64,000 nucleotides of DNA from Paroedura picta (taxonomy: Eukaryota; Chordata; Lepidosauria; Squamata; Gekkonidae). How positions within the stretch are numbered: position 1 is the first letter of the stretch; the number at the start of each line of letters is the position of its first letter. The DNA lies in contig NC_135384.1 in the NCBI RefSeq assembly GCF_049243985.1, positions 12,272,501 through 12,336,500 on the forward strand, written 5' to 3'. The notes under the pieces were generated by a model. The model had not been told where the DNA came from. It saw only the letters and a program-made list of their open reading frames with translations, and ran no database searches. Below are positions 54,136 through 63,239 of this stretch, piece after piece. The translations under genes were made by a program, and so were the position numbers.

Positions 54136-54700
54136 TGAGGGCGTAGACTGGCAGACAGTCCAGATGCTCCCCAATGGATCCATGATATAATTACGATCTT
54201 GATCAAATTTCTTAGCAGCACTTCCTGTCTGTTGTTGCTATAAAGCCCCATTTTGGAAATGACAGAAAGTAAAATGAAGAAAAGCAGGCAGGTTTTTAGT
54301 TTGGATTTATTACTAAGTATCCATATTTGTCTTTGGGGCCTATCCATCAAGTCAGGCAATCTTACAATTAGGTCTTGTGATCGGTCCTTAAGTATAAGCT
54401 GCAATCCAGCCATAAAAAGCCATGCAATCTAATCAGTGTTATTCATGTAAAGGATGGATCTGACAATTAAGATGCGAAGAGAAGAGGAATGGCATGTGCT
54501 TCAGAGTTTCATGCCAGACTTTTGTTAGCTAATGGAACTGTTTCCTGAAGAAGGGCTTTCACATATACCTTGCTGGGTCCCTGCCTGAACACATCACTGC
54601 AGAGTTTCTTTACCAAAGTCTGAGTAGGAGGGGAAAAGACAAGGGTTATACATCTTGGAAAAATTATAATAAAGAAGGAAGAAAGACTTCAACAATGGCA
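54136..54700. other. Intergenic sequence
   Basis: No gene recognised. Paralogy to other OR upstream regions begins near 54600. Confidence 0.4.
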
Positions 54701-54708
54701 TCCCTTAG

Positions 54709-54735
54709 CAGTTTAGTGAGATGAACTTCTGGGAG
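54709..54735 (+). promoter_or_regulatory. Degenerate OR promoter block (orphan, upstream of OR8)
   Basis: ACTTCTGGGAG (54725-54735) with CAGTTTAG at the 16-bp-spaced position (54709-54716). The surrounding sequence is paralogous to the 55701 block, so this is an older or decayed duplicate, perhaps left from the gene now reduced to the relic at 52.4-53.4 kb or from a local duplication. Confidence 0.35.
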
Positions 54736-54985
54736 AAAGTTGCCAAGGTCAAAACAGCAATTAAGTTGTGTCTCATTGGTGCAACTTTTTAATTTGACAT
54801 GATTTCTTCATCCATTGGGCCACTGCCAGATCAAGGCTGGAGAATGAATACTCAGTGACACAAGTACAGCAGAAACTGAGGCAGGGAACCTAAGAAAAAA
54901 GGGGTGGAAGAAGAAATAAGATTCCAAGGCATTCAATTTAGTAATGGCTGACATTGGAAAATCAGTTTGTCAGTATAGAATGTAG

Positions 54986-55266
54986 AAGAAGAAGAAGAGT
55001 TGGTTCTTATATGCCGCTTTTCCCTACCTGAAGGAGGCTCAAAGTGGCTTACAGTCGCCTTCCCATTCCTCTCCCCACAACAGACACCCTGTGGGGTGGG
55101 TGAGGCTGAGAGAGCCCTGATATTACTGCCCGGTCAGAACAGTTTTATCAGTGCCATGGCGAGCCCAAGGTCACCCAGCTGGTTGCATGTGGGGGAGCGC
55201 AGAATCGAACCTGGCATGCCAGATTAGAAGTCTGCGCTCCTAACCACTACACCAAACTGGCTCTCT
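54986..55266 (-). mobile_element. Sauria-type SINE, full length
   Basis: Minus-strand copy with head AGAGAGCCAGTTTGGTGTAG, box B-like GGTTCGATTCTGC, body and (CTT)n tail. Very similar to 49214-49499, so the subfamily was active recently. Confidence 0.93.
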
Positions 55267-55700
55267 ATGTGTATGCCTCACAGCAGCAAAGATATTTCTT
55301 CCAGGCTTTTATAACCTTTCACCTTGTATTGCTGTATGACTATATTCATAAAGGCTTTGATCTTTGATTTATAACCTTTTAATATGATATCTGGGAGTGT
55401 TTCATGGAAATGAAATCCTTTTTACAACCCATGCCATGCAGCCAGATGTCCACCCCCCATGGAATCAAGTTAATGCCGTTAGTTTGATACTGGGCTTCTA
55501 ACAGCTAAGAGATGCTCAAGTGGCAAATTATGAGTTCTCTGTGGTCTCCACAAGCTTCCTAAGCTTATTGGCCACCTTTCTCATTGCCATGTTGACCATG
55601 GTAGGGCACTTGGCCACACATGAATAGTGCCATTCTAGCCTGCTTGACCAGATGAAGATTGTGGTTGGGGAAAAGCTTTCAAGATTTCAGCAACAATTGG

Positions 55701-55750
55701 CAATTAAGTGAAGTGAACTCCTGGGAGCAAGATGCTAAGAACAGAACATA
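55701..55750 (+). promoter_or_regulatory. Candidate OR promoter block (OR8)
   Basis: CAATTAAG (55701-55708) and ACTCCTGGGAG (55717-55727) at the 16-bp spacing, then ACATAAATTAAG. It lies 2.4 kb upstream of OR8. A possible exon donor is ACTTCAAG/GTTGCT near 56015-56028. Confidence 0.55.
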
Positions 55751-56112
55751 AATTAAGCTCTGTCTTACACAGGCTTTTAGATTATGATTTGTCAGAAACT
55801 AGCAGAGTACATTGTAGGAAGCCCTCCATGGAAGAATTTAAACAACTGAAGGAGAAATGGGACCAAATCTTCTCTCATTGATCACAGGCCTTAATTTTAT
55901 TTACCCATTGGTTCATATCCACATCGAGATTGAGGAAAGTATACTTGTTTACAGAACATCAGCAGAAATGGAGACTGGGAACCTGAGATGAAAAGGTATG
56001 GAGAATAAATGCTACTTCAAGGTTGCTTTGGCTCCTGAAATCATGGTGGTAGACTTCATGGTGGTGCTATATGCGTTTGTCTGTTGAGACCACAAGCCCA
56101 TGAATACATGAA

Positions 56113-56225
56113 TTCAGGTGAGTAGCTGTGTTGGGCTGAAGAAATTAAAAAGTTTGAGTCCAATAGGACCTTGAAGGCCAACAAAGTTGGATTTCATGTG
56201 CATGCACACTTTGACTTTCAGAAAT
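56113..56225 (+). repeat. Interspersed repeat (relative of 20084), forward
   Basis: Contains GTGAGTAGCTGTGTTGGGCT, TTTGAGTCCAATAGGACCTT and CATGTGCATGCACACTTTG. Confidence 0.6.
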
Positions 56226-56879
56226 AAAAAGAGGCAAGGAGCAATCAAAACACACACATCTATTTAGAATGAAATGGGTAGCCTAAAGAAGAGTGATGAG
56301 ACAGAGCATATTCAAAACTTCATAGCTGAATAGCAAAGTATACCCTAAAGGAGTCGATGCTGCTGACAATAGAGGTTAAAAAGGAATATAAAATATACTT
56401 TTGGATTAGAAGGGATGGGGTGTTATATAGCATGATTTTCTTTAAAGGTTATAGGTAAGAGGTGATCTTTGGGGAAGGCAGAGTCTGCGGTTGGCTCTCA
56501 AGGATGCCTGAATCTTGCTGGGTTAAAGAGCCCTTTTAATATATGTGGGTCTAAGAACCACTAGATGGGGAAACTGAATCTAGGAAAGATTTTAATTTGG
56601 GTAGAACTACCAGTGGGGCACCTGAGAGATCTTACTGGGTCTATTGAATCAGATTGAATTAAAATCATGTAGATAAAGGACTAGAGTGACTGGTGGTGAC
56701 ATGATTAAAGTCCTGTTTCTCTGGACAACTCAGGATGCTTGCGTTCATTTGGGGGATGAAATTTATTGCATGAAAGCTCTAAGAGGGGTATGTAGCATTC
56801 ATAGACATCAGTCAGGTAGAGTTAATTATCAGGCATCGGAGACAGGCCCTTAAAAATGGGCCCCCAAGACTCTCTAGTG

Positions 56880-57310
56880 CTCATTGGCCTATAATTTCCA
56901 TATATAGTATAGCTACTCTTAACTCTTTACTGAAAAGGTACAATAAAAAAACTGGGACCATAGTGGCCTGTTTCCCTTGTCCGGTCTGTCAGGAATAAAG
57001 GAGTCCAACAGAGGGGACTTCTAAAGAACTCATCACCTTGTGTGTGTTTGGTGAATGCAGCTTTCACAGAAATTAGCTTGGTAGAGCTAATATATATATG
57101 TAATTTATTAAACTTAAATTTATTCTCAGGCTCTTTAGGATGGTATTGGCATATAGTTTTCATGTAATTTATGGCCACATTAGACTCTCTAATGAAACAG
57201 TACTCCAAAAAAGGAGGCCCCGTGGCCAGTTTCCTGGTCCAATCAGTCAGCAATATAGTACAAGGGAGAGGACTTCCAAGGAACTCACCACCCTGTATGT
57301 GTGTTTGGGA
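56880..57310 (+). repeat. Local tandem duplication
   Basis: 56930-57060 and 57185-57310 are diverged direct copies (each with a CAAAAAAGG / AATAAAAAAACTG run, GTGGCC, GTTTCC and GGACTTC..A.GAACTCA). They represent an about 250-bp tandem duplication in the presumed OR8 intron. Confidence 0.55.
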
Positions 57311-57427
57311 GGGGTAGAGCCTGTGAAAGAAAAGCCTTTACATGTGAAACTGGATGAGGGGTCTACTGTCTACTGTCCCTTCCTATGCATGCACAAATTA
57401 GATATGAGCCCCTCTATGAGGCTTTGT

Positions 57428-57710
57428 AGGAGCCTCTTGTGGCGCAGAGTGGTAAGGCAGCCATCTGAAAGCTTTGCGCATGAGGCTGGGAGTTCGATCC
57501 CAACAGCCGGCTCAAGGTTGACTCAGCCTTCCATCCTTCCGAGGTCGGTAAAATGAGTACCCAGCTTGCTGGGGGGTAAACGGTCATGACTGGGGAAGGC
57601 ACTGGCAAACCACCCCGTATTGAGTCTGCCATGAAAACGCTAGAGGGCGTCACCCCAAGGGTCAGACATGACTCAGTGCTTGCACAGGGGATACCTTTAC
57701 CTTTACCTTT
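57428..57710 (+). mobile_element. tRNA-derived SINE, family A, full length
   Basis: Head GAGCCTCTTGTGGCGCAGAG, box B-like GTTCGATCCC, tail (ACCTTT)n. A perfect 13-bp target duplication TATGAGGCTTTGT (57415-57427 and 57711-57723) flanks it. Very similar to the copy in OR4. Confidence 0.95.
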
Positions 57711-58097
57711 TATGAGGCTTTGTGTAGCTCCAGGTCAAGTTACCATAGTCTATGGACACAGAGATTTAGAAGCTTAGGTCTGAGCAAACTAACACATGGA
57801 GGGTAGGATTGAGGACAGCCAGTGAGATATTGATCATCCATGCAGATTGGCCCTGTGCAAAATATCCCATACTTTCCATATTCAAGCATAGGGTTAGCTT
57901 CAAGGCTTAGATGGTCAAACAAAGACTCTTAAATAACCCTCCATTTCTATTAATGCTTTAACCATGCAATCAGAGCAAGAAAAGCACCATTAAATAGTCC
58001 AAAGGTGGGTTCTTTGGAGACCTGTTGAGGATTGTTCTCTAAAATGTTTCTTCTACTCGGCCCTACAGGAAACCTGCAGCTGGATATTGAGAGCAAA

Positions 58098-59039
58098 ATG
58101 CCCAACCTTACCTCCACATTGGAATTTCTGCTCCTGGAATTATCAGACATCCGAAAACTTCAACTCTTATTTTTCTTCGTATTCTTAGTAGTATTGGTGA
58201 CTGCAGTAACTGGCAATCTTCTCATCATTGTTGTAGTAATGTTCGATCATCACCTGCATACCCCCATGTACTTCTTCCTAATGAACTTGGCTGTTCTGGA
58301 CCTTGGCATAATTTTTGTCATGGTACCGAAAGCTATGGCTAATTCCCTCCTGAACACCCAGTCGATTTCTTACTCAGGATGTGTGGCTCAAGTGTTTTTC
58401 TATTTCTACTTTGGTGGGTCAGAGTTTGCCATCCTAACCATAATGGCCCATGATCGGTATGTTGCTATCTGCAGTCCATTGCAATATGAGTCCATAATGC
58501 ACAGAGGAGCCTGCATTCAGATGACAGCCAGTGTATGGTTCGTTGGCACCCTTTATGCCACTTTACACACCACTTGTACTTTTGCCATCACCTTTTGCTC
58601 CAATAGGATCGATCAGTTCTTTTGTGAAGTTCCACAGATACTGAAACTCTCCTGTTCAGATTTATATCTCATTGAAGTTGGACTTCTTATATTGACTATT
58701 GTCATATGTGGAGGATGTCTTATCTTCATCATCATAACCTACATGCATATTTTTGCAACCCTACTCCGAATGCCTTCTGTGCGGGGTCGGAAGAAAGCCC
58801 TCTCCACTTGCATCCCCCACCTCACTGTGGTGTCTCTGCTTTTTTGCACTGGAACGTTTGCTTACTTAAGGCCCCCTGCAAACATATCATCTGATCTCAA
58901 TATCCTTTTTGCCATCATGTATGCTATAGTACCACCACTGCTGAATCCCTTCATCTATAGTATAAGAAACAAAGACATCAAGACTGCATTGTTAAAGCTC
59001 TTTGTTTTGGGGCATTTCCCCCAAATCAGCTCTATCTAA
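58098..59039 (+). CDS. Olfactory receptor, class II, OR14-like (OR8)
   Basis: Intact 313-residue receptor. The start MPNLTSTLEF was chosen because it aligns with the family; in-frame ATGs upstream (58032, 58044) precede or lie inside the intron/acceptor stretch (GGCCCTACAG, ending 58068). NLT signal, TGN in TM1, HLHTPMYFFLMNLAVLDLG, MAHDRYVAICSPLQYESIM, TFAITFCSNRIDQFFCEVPQ, GRKKALSTCIPHLTVVSLLF, PPLLNPFIYSIRNKDIKTAL (Ile for Met in MRN). The coding sequence and 3' flank to about 59196 match OR9 closely, so these two are the youngest pair. Probably functional. Confidence 0.94.
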   Translation: MPNLTSTLEFLLLELSDIRKLQLLFFFVFLVVLVTAVTGNLLIIVVVMFDHHLHTPMYFFLMNLAVLDLGIIFVMVPKAMANSLLNTQSISYSGCVAQVFFYFYFGGSEFAILTIMAHDRYVAICSPLQYESIMHRGACIQMTASVWFVGTLYATLHTTCTFAITFCSNRIDQFFCEVPQILKLSCSDLYLIEVGLLILTIVICGGCLIFIIITYMHIFATLLRMPSVRGRKKALSTCIPHLTVVSLLFCTGTFAYLRPPANISSDLNILFAIMYAIVPPLLNPFIYSIRNKDIKTALLKLFVLGHFPQISSI

Positions 59040-59196
59040 ATTCGTCTAGAAAAATAATGTTGAATTATCTTTTCCAATGATTTTCATTATTTGTTTTGTT
59101 ATTTGAGGTGTATACAACATAACAGAAATGAAACATTAAAAAAAATTCAGTGGTGCACAGACAGAATATGGACAGTTAGAAGACTTTTTGTGCTTG

Positions 59197-59449
59197 GTCT
59201 TCATTCCAAATGCTCATATGGTCAGATATGTTATGAAGCATGAATGAAGAAGAAAAAGAAGAAGAGTTGGTTCTTATATGCCACTTTTCCCTACCCGAAG
59301 GAGGCTCAAAGCGGCTTACAGTCACCTTCCCTTTCCTCTCCCCACAACAGACACCCTGTGAGGTGGTGAGGCTGAGAGAGCCCTGATATCACTGCTCGGT
59401 CAGAACAGTTTTATCAGTGCCGTGGCACACTCCTAACCACTACACCAAA
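59197..59449 (-). repeat. Inverted copy of a SINE-containing segment (left arm)
   Basis: 59197-59253 is the inverted counterpart of about 60643-60698 (unique flank GGTCTTCATTCCAAATGCTC), and 59250-59449 is a minus-strand Sauria SINE with an internal deletion between GCCGTGGC and ACTCCTAACC. Because flank and SINE are inverted together, this is an inverted duplication of 60356-60698, not an independent SINE insertion. Confidence 0.8.
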
Positions 59450-60039
59450 TTAATACCTGTACATTTATTTTAAAAATAAATAAAAACACAAAGAATAAAT
59501 ATCTATTTTTATTTTATTTTACTGGTTGGGAGGCATGACATGTCCAATGCTTTGATACATCACAGCGTTTTGGCTTACTAATTCTCTATCTGGATTTCTG
59601 CCATCTTTAACCGCCACTGCGGAGCGGAATAAATAAAAGAGTAAACCCTAAGGGGGAGGAGAAAGTGTGGGCTGTGTCCGGGATAAAAAGTCAGAGGGCC
59701 CAATCAGGAGCCGTGAAGCAGCTCCTGATTGGGTCCTCCAAGTGTCACTCCAGGGCCAAGGAGACATCAAGGTAGAAAAGCGACTGGTAAAAGAACTACT
59801 TTGGGATGTGAGGACTTACATGTTGGTATTTGGTATTTGTCTTCTTTAGGTTGCAAAGGATCCAAGGGATCCTGACTCAGATGTCCCTTGGCTATAATAG
59901 GTGTTCATTTTTCTCCTATGGCTCTGGTCTTATGTGATGTACGTAGACACAGACATGCTATATTAAATATCAAATTATTGTTATTACAAATGTGGAAGAA
60001 GTATTACACCCAATCAGAAAGTGTTTCAGCCGCAGATCG
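59450..60039. other. Intergenic sequence between OR8 and OR9
   Basis: Contains OR 3'-flank paralogy (59528-59600, compare 52430-52530) and AT-rich sequence. A short inverted repeat (CAATCAGGAGC ... GCTCCTGATTG) lies at about 59702-59733. No gene. Confidence 0.5.
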
Positions 60040-60095
60040 CAATTAAGGGAGATGAACTCTTGGGAGTACATCGCCAAGAAGAAAATATAAATGGA
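60040..60095 (+). promoter_or_regulatory. Candidate OR promoter block (OR9)
   Basis: CAATTAAG (60040-60047) and ACTCTTGGGAG (60056-60066) at the 16-bp spacing, then AATATAAATGG. It lies 1.4 kb upstream of the OR9 coding exon. Confidence 0.55.
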
Positions 60096-60355
60096 TACCG
60101 TTTTTCTTTACACAGCCTTTTTAGTTTTTGTTACACAGAAATTTGGAATGGAGATTTAAAGAAGCCCAGCAACCTGAGATGAGATAAGGAATTACTTAGA
60201 TTAAAGGATGTATGTATCTTAGCAGCTAGAGACAAAATTGGAGCTGTCATTAGCAAGTTTCTCATATGTTCTCTCATTATATCATGAGTTTGTATCGCTG
60301 ATGTCTTTTGTTCTGTATTGCAGCTTCCAGAGTTCTATTCTATCCTGAATTGTAT

Positions 60356-60645
60356 GAGAACCAGTTTGGTGTAGTGGTTAGGAGTGCAGACTTCTAATCT
60401 GGCAAGCCAGGTTTGATTCTGCACTCCCCCACATGCAGCCAGCTGGGTGACCTTGAGCTCGCCACGGCACTGATAAAACTGTTCTGACCGAGCAGTAATA
60501 TCAGGGCTCTCTCAGCCTCACCCACCCCACTGGGTGTCTGTTGTGGGGAGAGGAATGGGAAGATGAATGTAAGCCGCTTTGAGACTCCTTTGGGTAGGGA
60601 AAAGTGGCATATAAGAACCAACACTTCTTCTTCTTCTTCTTCTTA
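60356..60645 (+). mobile_element. Sauria-type SINE, full length
   Basis: Head GAGAACCAGTTTGGTGTAGT, box B-like GGTTTGATTCTGC, body with GGGTGTCTGTTGTGGGG, tail CATATAAGAACC and (CTT)n. It lies in the right arm of the inverted duplication with 59197-59449. Confidence 0.92.
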
Positions 60646-60924
60646 ATTCATGCTTCATATCATATCTGACCATATGAGCATTTGGAATGAAGACCAAATT
60701 GCAAATCCAGCTACAATCCTAGGATGAAAATGACTACTCCTTGGAAAGCCGCCATCTCTAGGGTATTTAATCATGTATATTAGTGAACTATCAATAAGTG
60801 TGTATGCTTGTACAGAATCATTGCAGAAAAGTTACAGTGACTCCTTCCCATCATCTGTATTCTTTGACTTTTTTATTCGAAAACGTTGCATTGAGCACAA
60901 ATTTTGGTTAAAAATAATTTATAG

Positions 60925-61033
60925 GTAAAGGTAAAGGTAAAGGTATCCCCTGTGCAAGCACCGAGTCATGTCTGACCCTTGGGGTGACGCCCTCCAGCGT
61001 TTTCATGGCAGACTCAATGCGGGGTGGTTTGCC
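60925..61033 (-). mobile_element. tRNA-derived SINE, family A, 5'-truncated
   Basis: Only the 3' part ((AGGTAA)n tail, GGTATCCCCTGTGCAAGCAC, GGGTGACGCCCTCCAGCG) up to GGGGTGGTTTGCC. The short repeat TTATAG flanks it (60919-60924, 61034-61039). Confidence 0.88.
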
Positions 61034-61456
61034 TTATAGCAGAACCTTTATGTATAGAATAAGAATGTGGATTGATGCTCAGGGAAGTATCCATCACCCA
61101 GGTTTCCATGCATTGATGCACAATGCCAATGCATGCAGAAGCTGCAGATACCTAAAGTCACTTTGTGAATCTTGATATAGTAATCAAGTAGGAAGATTCT
61201 ATAAACATGGAACTTGCATAAGCTTAGGTCACTGCAATTAATTACGCGAAGGTTGTGTTTGAGGACAGCAGTTAAGAGATCTTTTGCCCTGTGCATTTTG
61301 TCCTAGTTTCTTTTCATGCAGTTCCATGCTGGACTGTCTCATAGGCTGAAATGGTGAAACTAGAAAGCCAGGCTAATTGTTAACTGACATTACAGGAATA
61401 CAGTAGTTTCTCTAATATGTTCTACAGACAGACTGCAGCTGGATATTGAGGGCATA

Positions 61457-62398
61457 ATGCCCAACCTTACCTCCCCATCTGAATTTCTGCTGCTGGAGTT
61501 TTCAGACATCCAAGAACTACAGATCTTGCATTTCTTTGTACTCTTAGCAGTATACTTGACAGCAGTGACCAGCAATCTTCTCATCATCATTGCTGTAGCC
61601 TTTGATCATCACCTGCACACCCCCATGTACTTTTTTCTCATGAACCTGGCACTTATGGATCTTGGTGTGTTTTCTGTCACCCTACCCAAAGTGATGGCCA
61701 ATGCCCTCCTGAACACTCGGTCAATTTCTTACTCAGGATGTGTGGCTCAAGTATTTTTCTACTTCTTCTTTGGAGGGTCAGAGTTTGCCATTCTTACAGT
61801 AATGGCCCATGATCGGTATGTCGCTATCTGCAGTCCATTGCAATATGAGTCCATAATGCACAGAGGAGCCTGCATTCAGATGGCAGCCAGTGCATGGATT
61901 GCTGGCACCCTTTTTGCCATTTTACACACCAGTGGCACTTTTGCCATCACCTTTTGCTCCAATAGGATTGATCAGTTCTTTTGTGAAGTTCCACAGATAC
62001 TGAAACTCTCCTGTTCAGATTTATATCTCATTGAAGTTGGACTTCTTATATTGACTATTGTCATATGTGGAGGATGCTTTATTTTCATCGTCATAACCTA
62101 CATGCATATTTTTGCAACACTACTCTGAATGCCTTCTGTGCAGGGTCGGAAAAAAGCCCTCTCCACTTGCATCCCCCACCTCACCGTGGTGTCTCTGCTT
62201 TTTTGCACTGGAACGTTTGCTTACTTAAGGCCCCCCAGCAACATATCATCTGATCTCAATATCATTTTTGCCATCATGTATGCTATAGTACCACCACTGC
62301 TGAATCCCTTCATCTATAGCATAAGAAACAAAGACATCAAGACGGCATTGGTAAAGCTCTTTGTTTTGGGGCACTTCCCGCAAATCAGCTCTATCTAA
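61457..62398 (+). pseudogene. Olfactory receptor, OR14-like (OR9), one in-frame stop
   Basis: Full-length 314-codon receptor with a single stop codon (TGA, 62126-62128) at codon 224, at the start of intracellular loop 3, where OR8 has CGA (Arg). A C-to-T change at a CpG explains it. All else is intact: NLTS start, HLHTPMYFFLMNLALMDLG, MAHDRYVAICSPLQYESIM, TFAITFCSNRIDQFFCEVPQ before the stop, then GRKKALSTCIPHLTVV and PPLLNPFIYSIRNKDIKTAL after it. TM1 Gly-Asn is Ser-Asn (TSNLLII), unlike its sisters. The acceptor TATGTTCTACAG ends at 61427, 29 nt before the ATG. The loss is very recent or may be a segregating allele; a sequencing error cannot be excluded. Confidence 0.9.
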
Positions 62399-63080
62399 AT
62401 TTGTCTAGAAAAATAATGTTGAATTATCTTTCCCAATGATTTTCATCATTTGTTTTGTTATTTGAGGTGTATAGGACATAATAGAAATGAAACATTAAAA
62501 AAAAATTCAGTGGCGCACAGACAGAATATGGACAGTTAGAAGACTTTTTGTGCTTTCCCCTTCTTCCAGTACTCAGCTGTGAAAACTGAAAATGTGATGT
62601 TTGGAGTTTGGGTTCCCACTTAGAACAAATGATTTCAAGCAGATAACTGCATTTAGGAAGACTGTGAGTTCACCCTCCATCTATAATCCCATAAGTTTTT
62701 CTAGTTTTATTAGAAGGCATTTTCTAATAAATTCAAGACATTAATTCTGTCTATGTCAGAGATCACTATTCCACCATTTAAAATTCTTTGTTCCTATATC
62801 CCTGTGTTTTGCTAATTTTCCATTCCTCTAGACTAGTACGAAACTGGGTGGGCCACTCGTGTTGTAAATATCACAAATTATTGTGCTATTTCATTGTAAA
62901 CACAGAAGATAAAAGGAAATCACGAGGCATAATGATACAGTAGTCTTCTCTATGTTTATAAGTGAAAAGGTTATAACATAAAGTCTAAATGGTCAAACAT
63001 AAAGAGTCAACAAAACGGGATCCTAGGTTAAGTGACCCGCTTTCTGTTTTATCTTCATCAGTGGTTGCTCTTCCAATATA
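62399..63080. other. 3' flank of OR9 and intergenic sequence
   Basis: 62399-62553 matches the 3' flank of OR8 (59040-59196). The remainder is AT-rich without a recognised gene. Confidence 0.5.
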
Positions 63081-63218
63081 CTGTCATAGTAGTAGTTGTA
63101 GTATCACATTGGCAAAATGCTCATAATCATCTGGAGATTTCATAAAGTGCACTTTATGAAATCCCCAGATGATTATGAGCATTTTGCCAATGTGATACTA
63201 CAACTACTACTATGATAG
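63081..63218. repeat. 138-bp near-perfect palindrome
   Basis: Arms 63081-63149 and 63150-63218 are inverted copies with about two mismatches and no spacer; the centre is CATAAAGTG/CACTTTATG. A third partial copy of the arm (TCATAATCATCTGGGGAT) follows at 63241-63258, where LINE sequence begins. Confidence 0.9.
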
Positions 63219-63239
63219 TAGTTCAGTAGTTCATAGTAG

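Noticed and set aside
60356-60460. tRNA-like sequences with box A and box B
   Set aside because: They are the heads of SINEs (also at 25628, 31974, 49214 region, 54986 region, 57428), each followed by a SINE body and tail; not tRNA genes.
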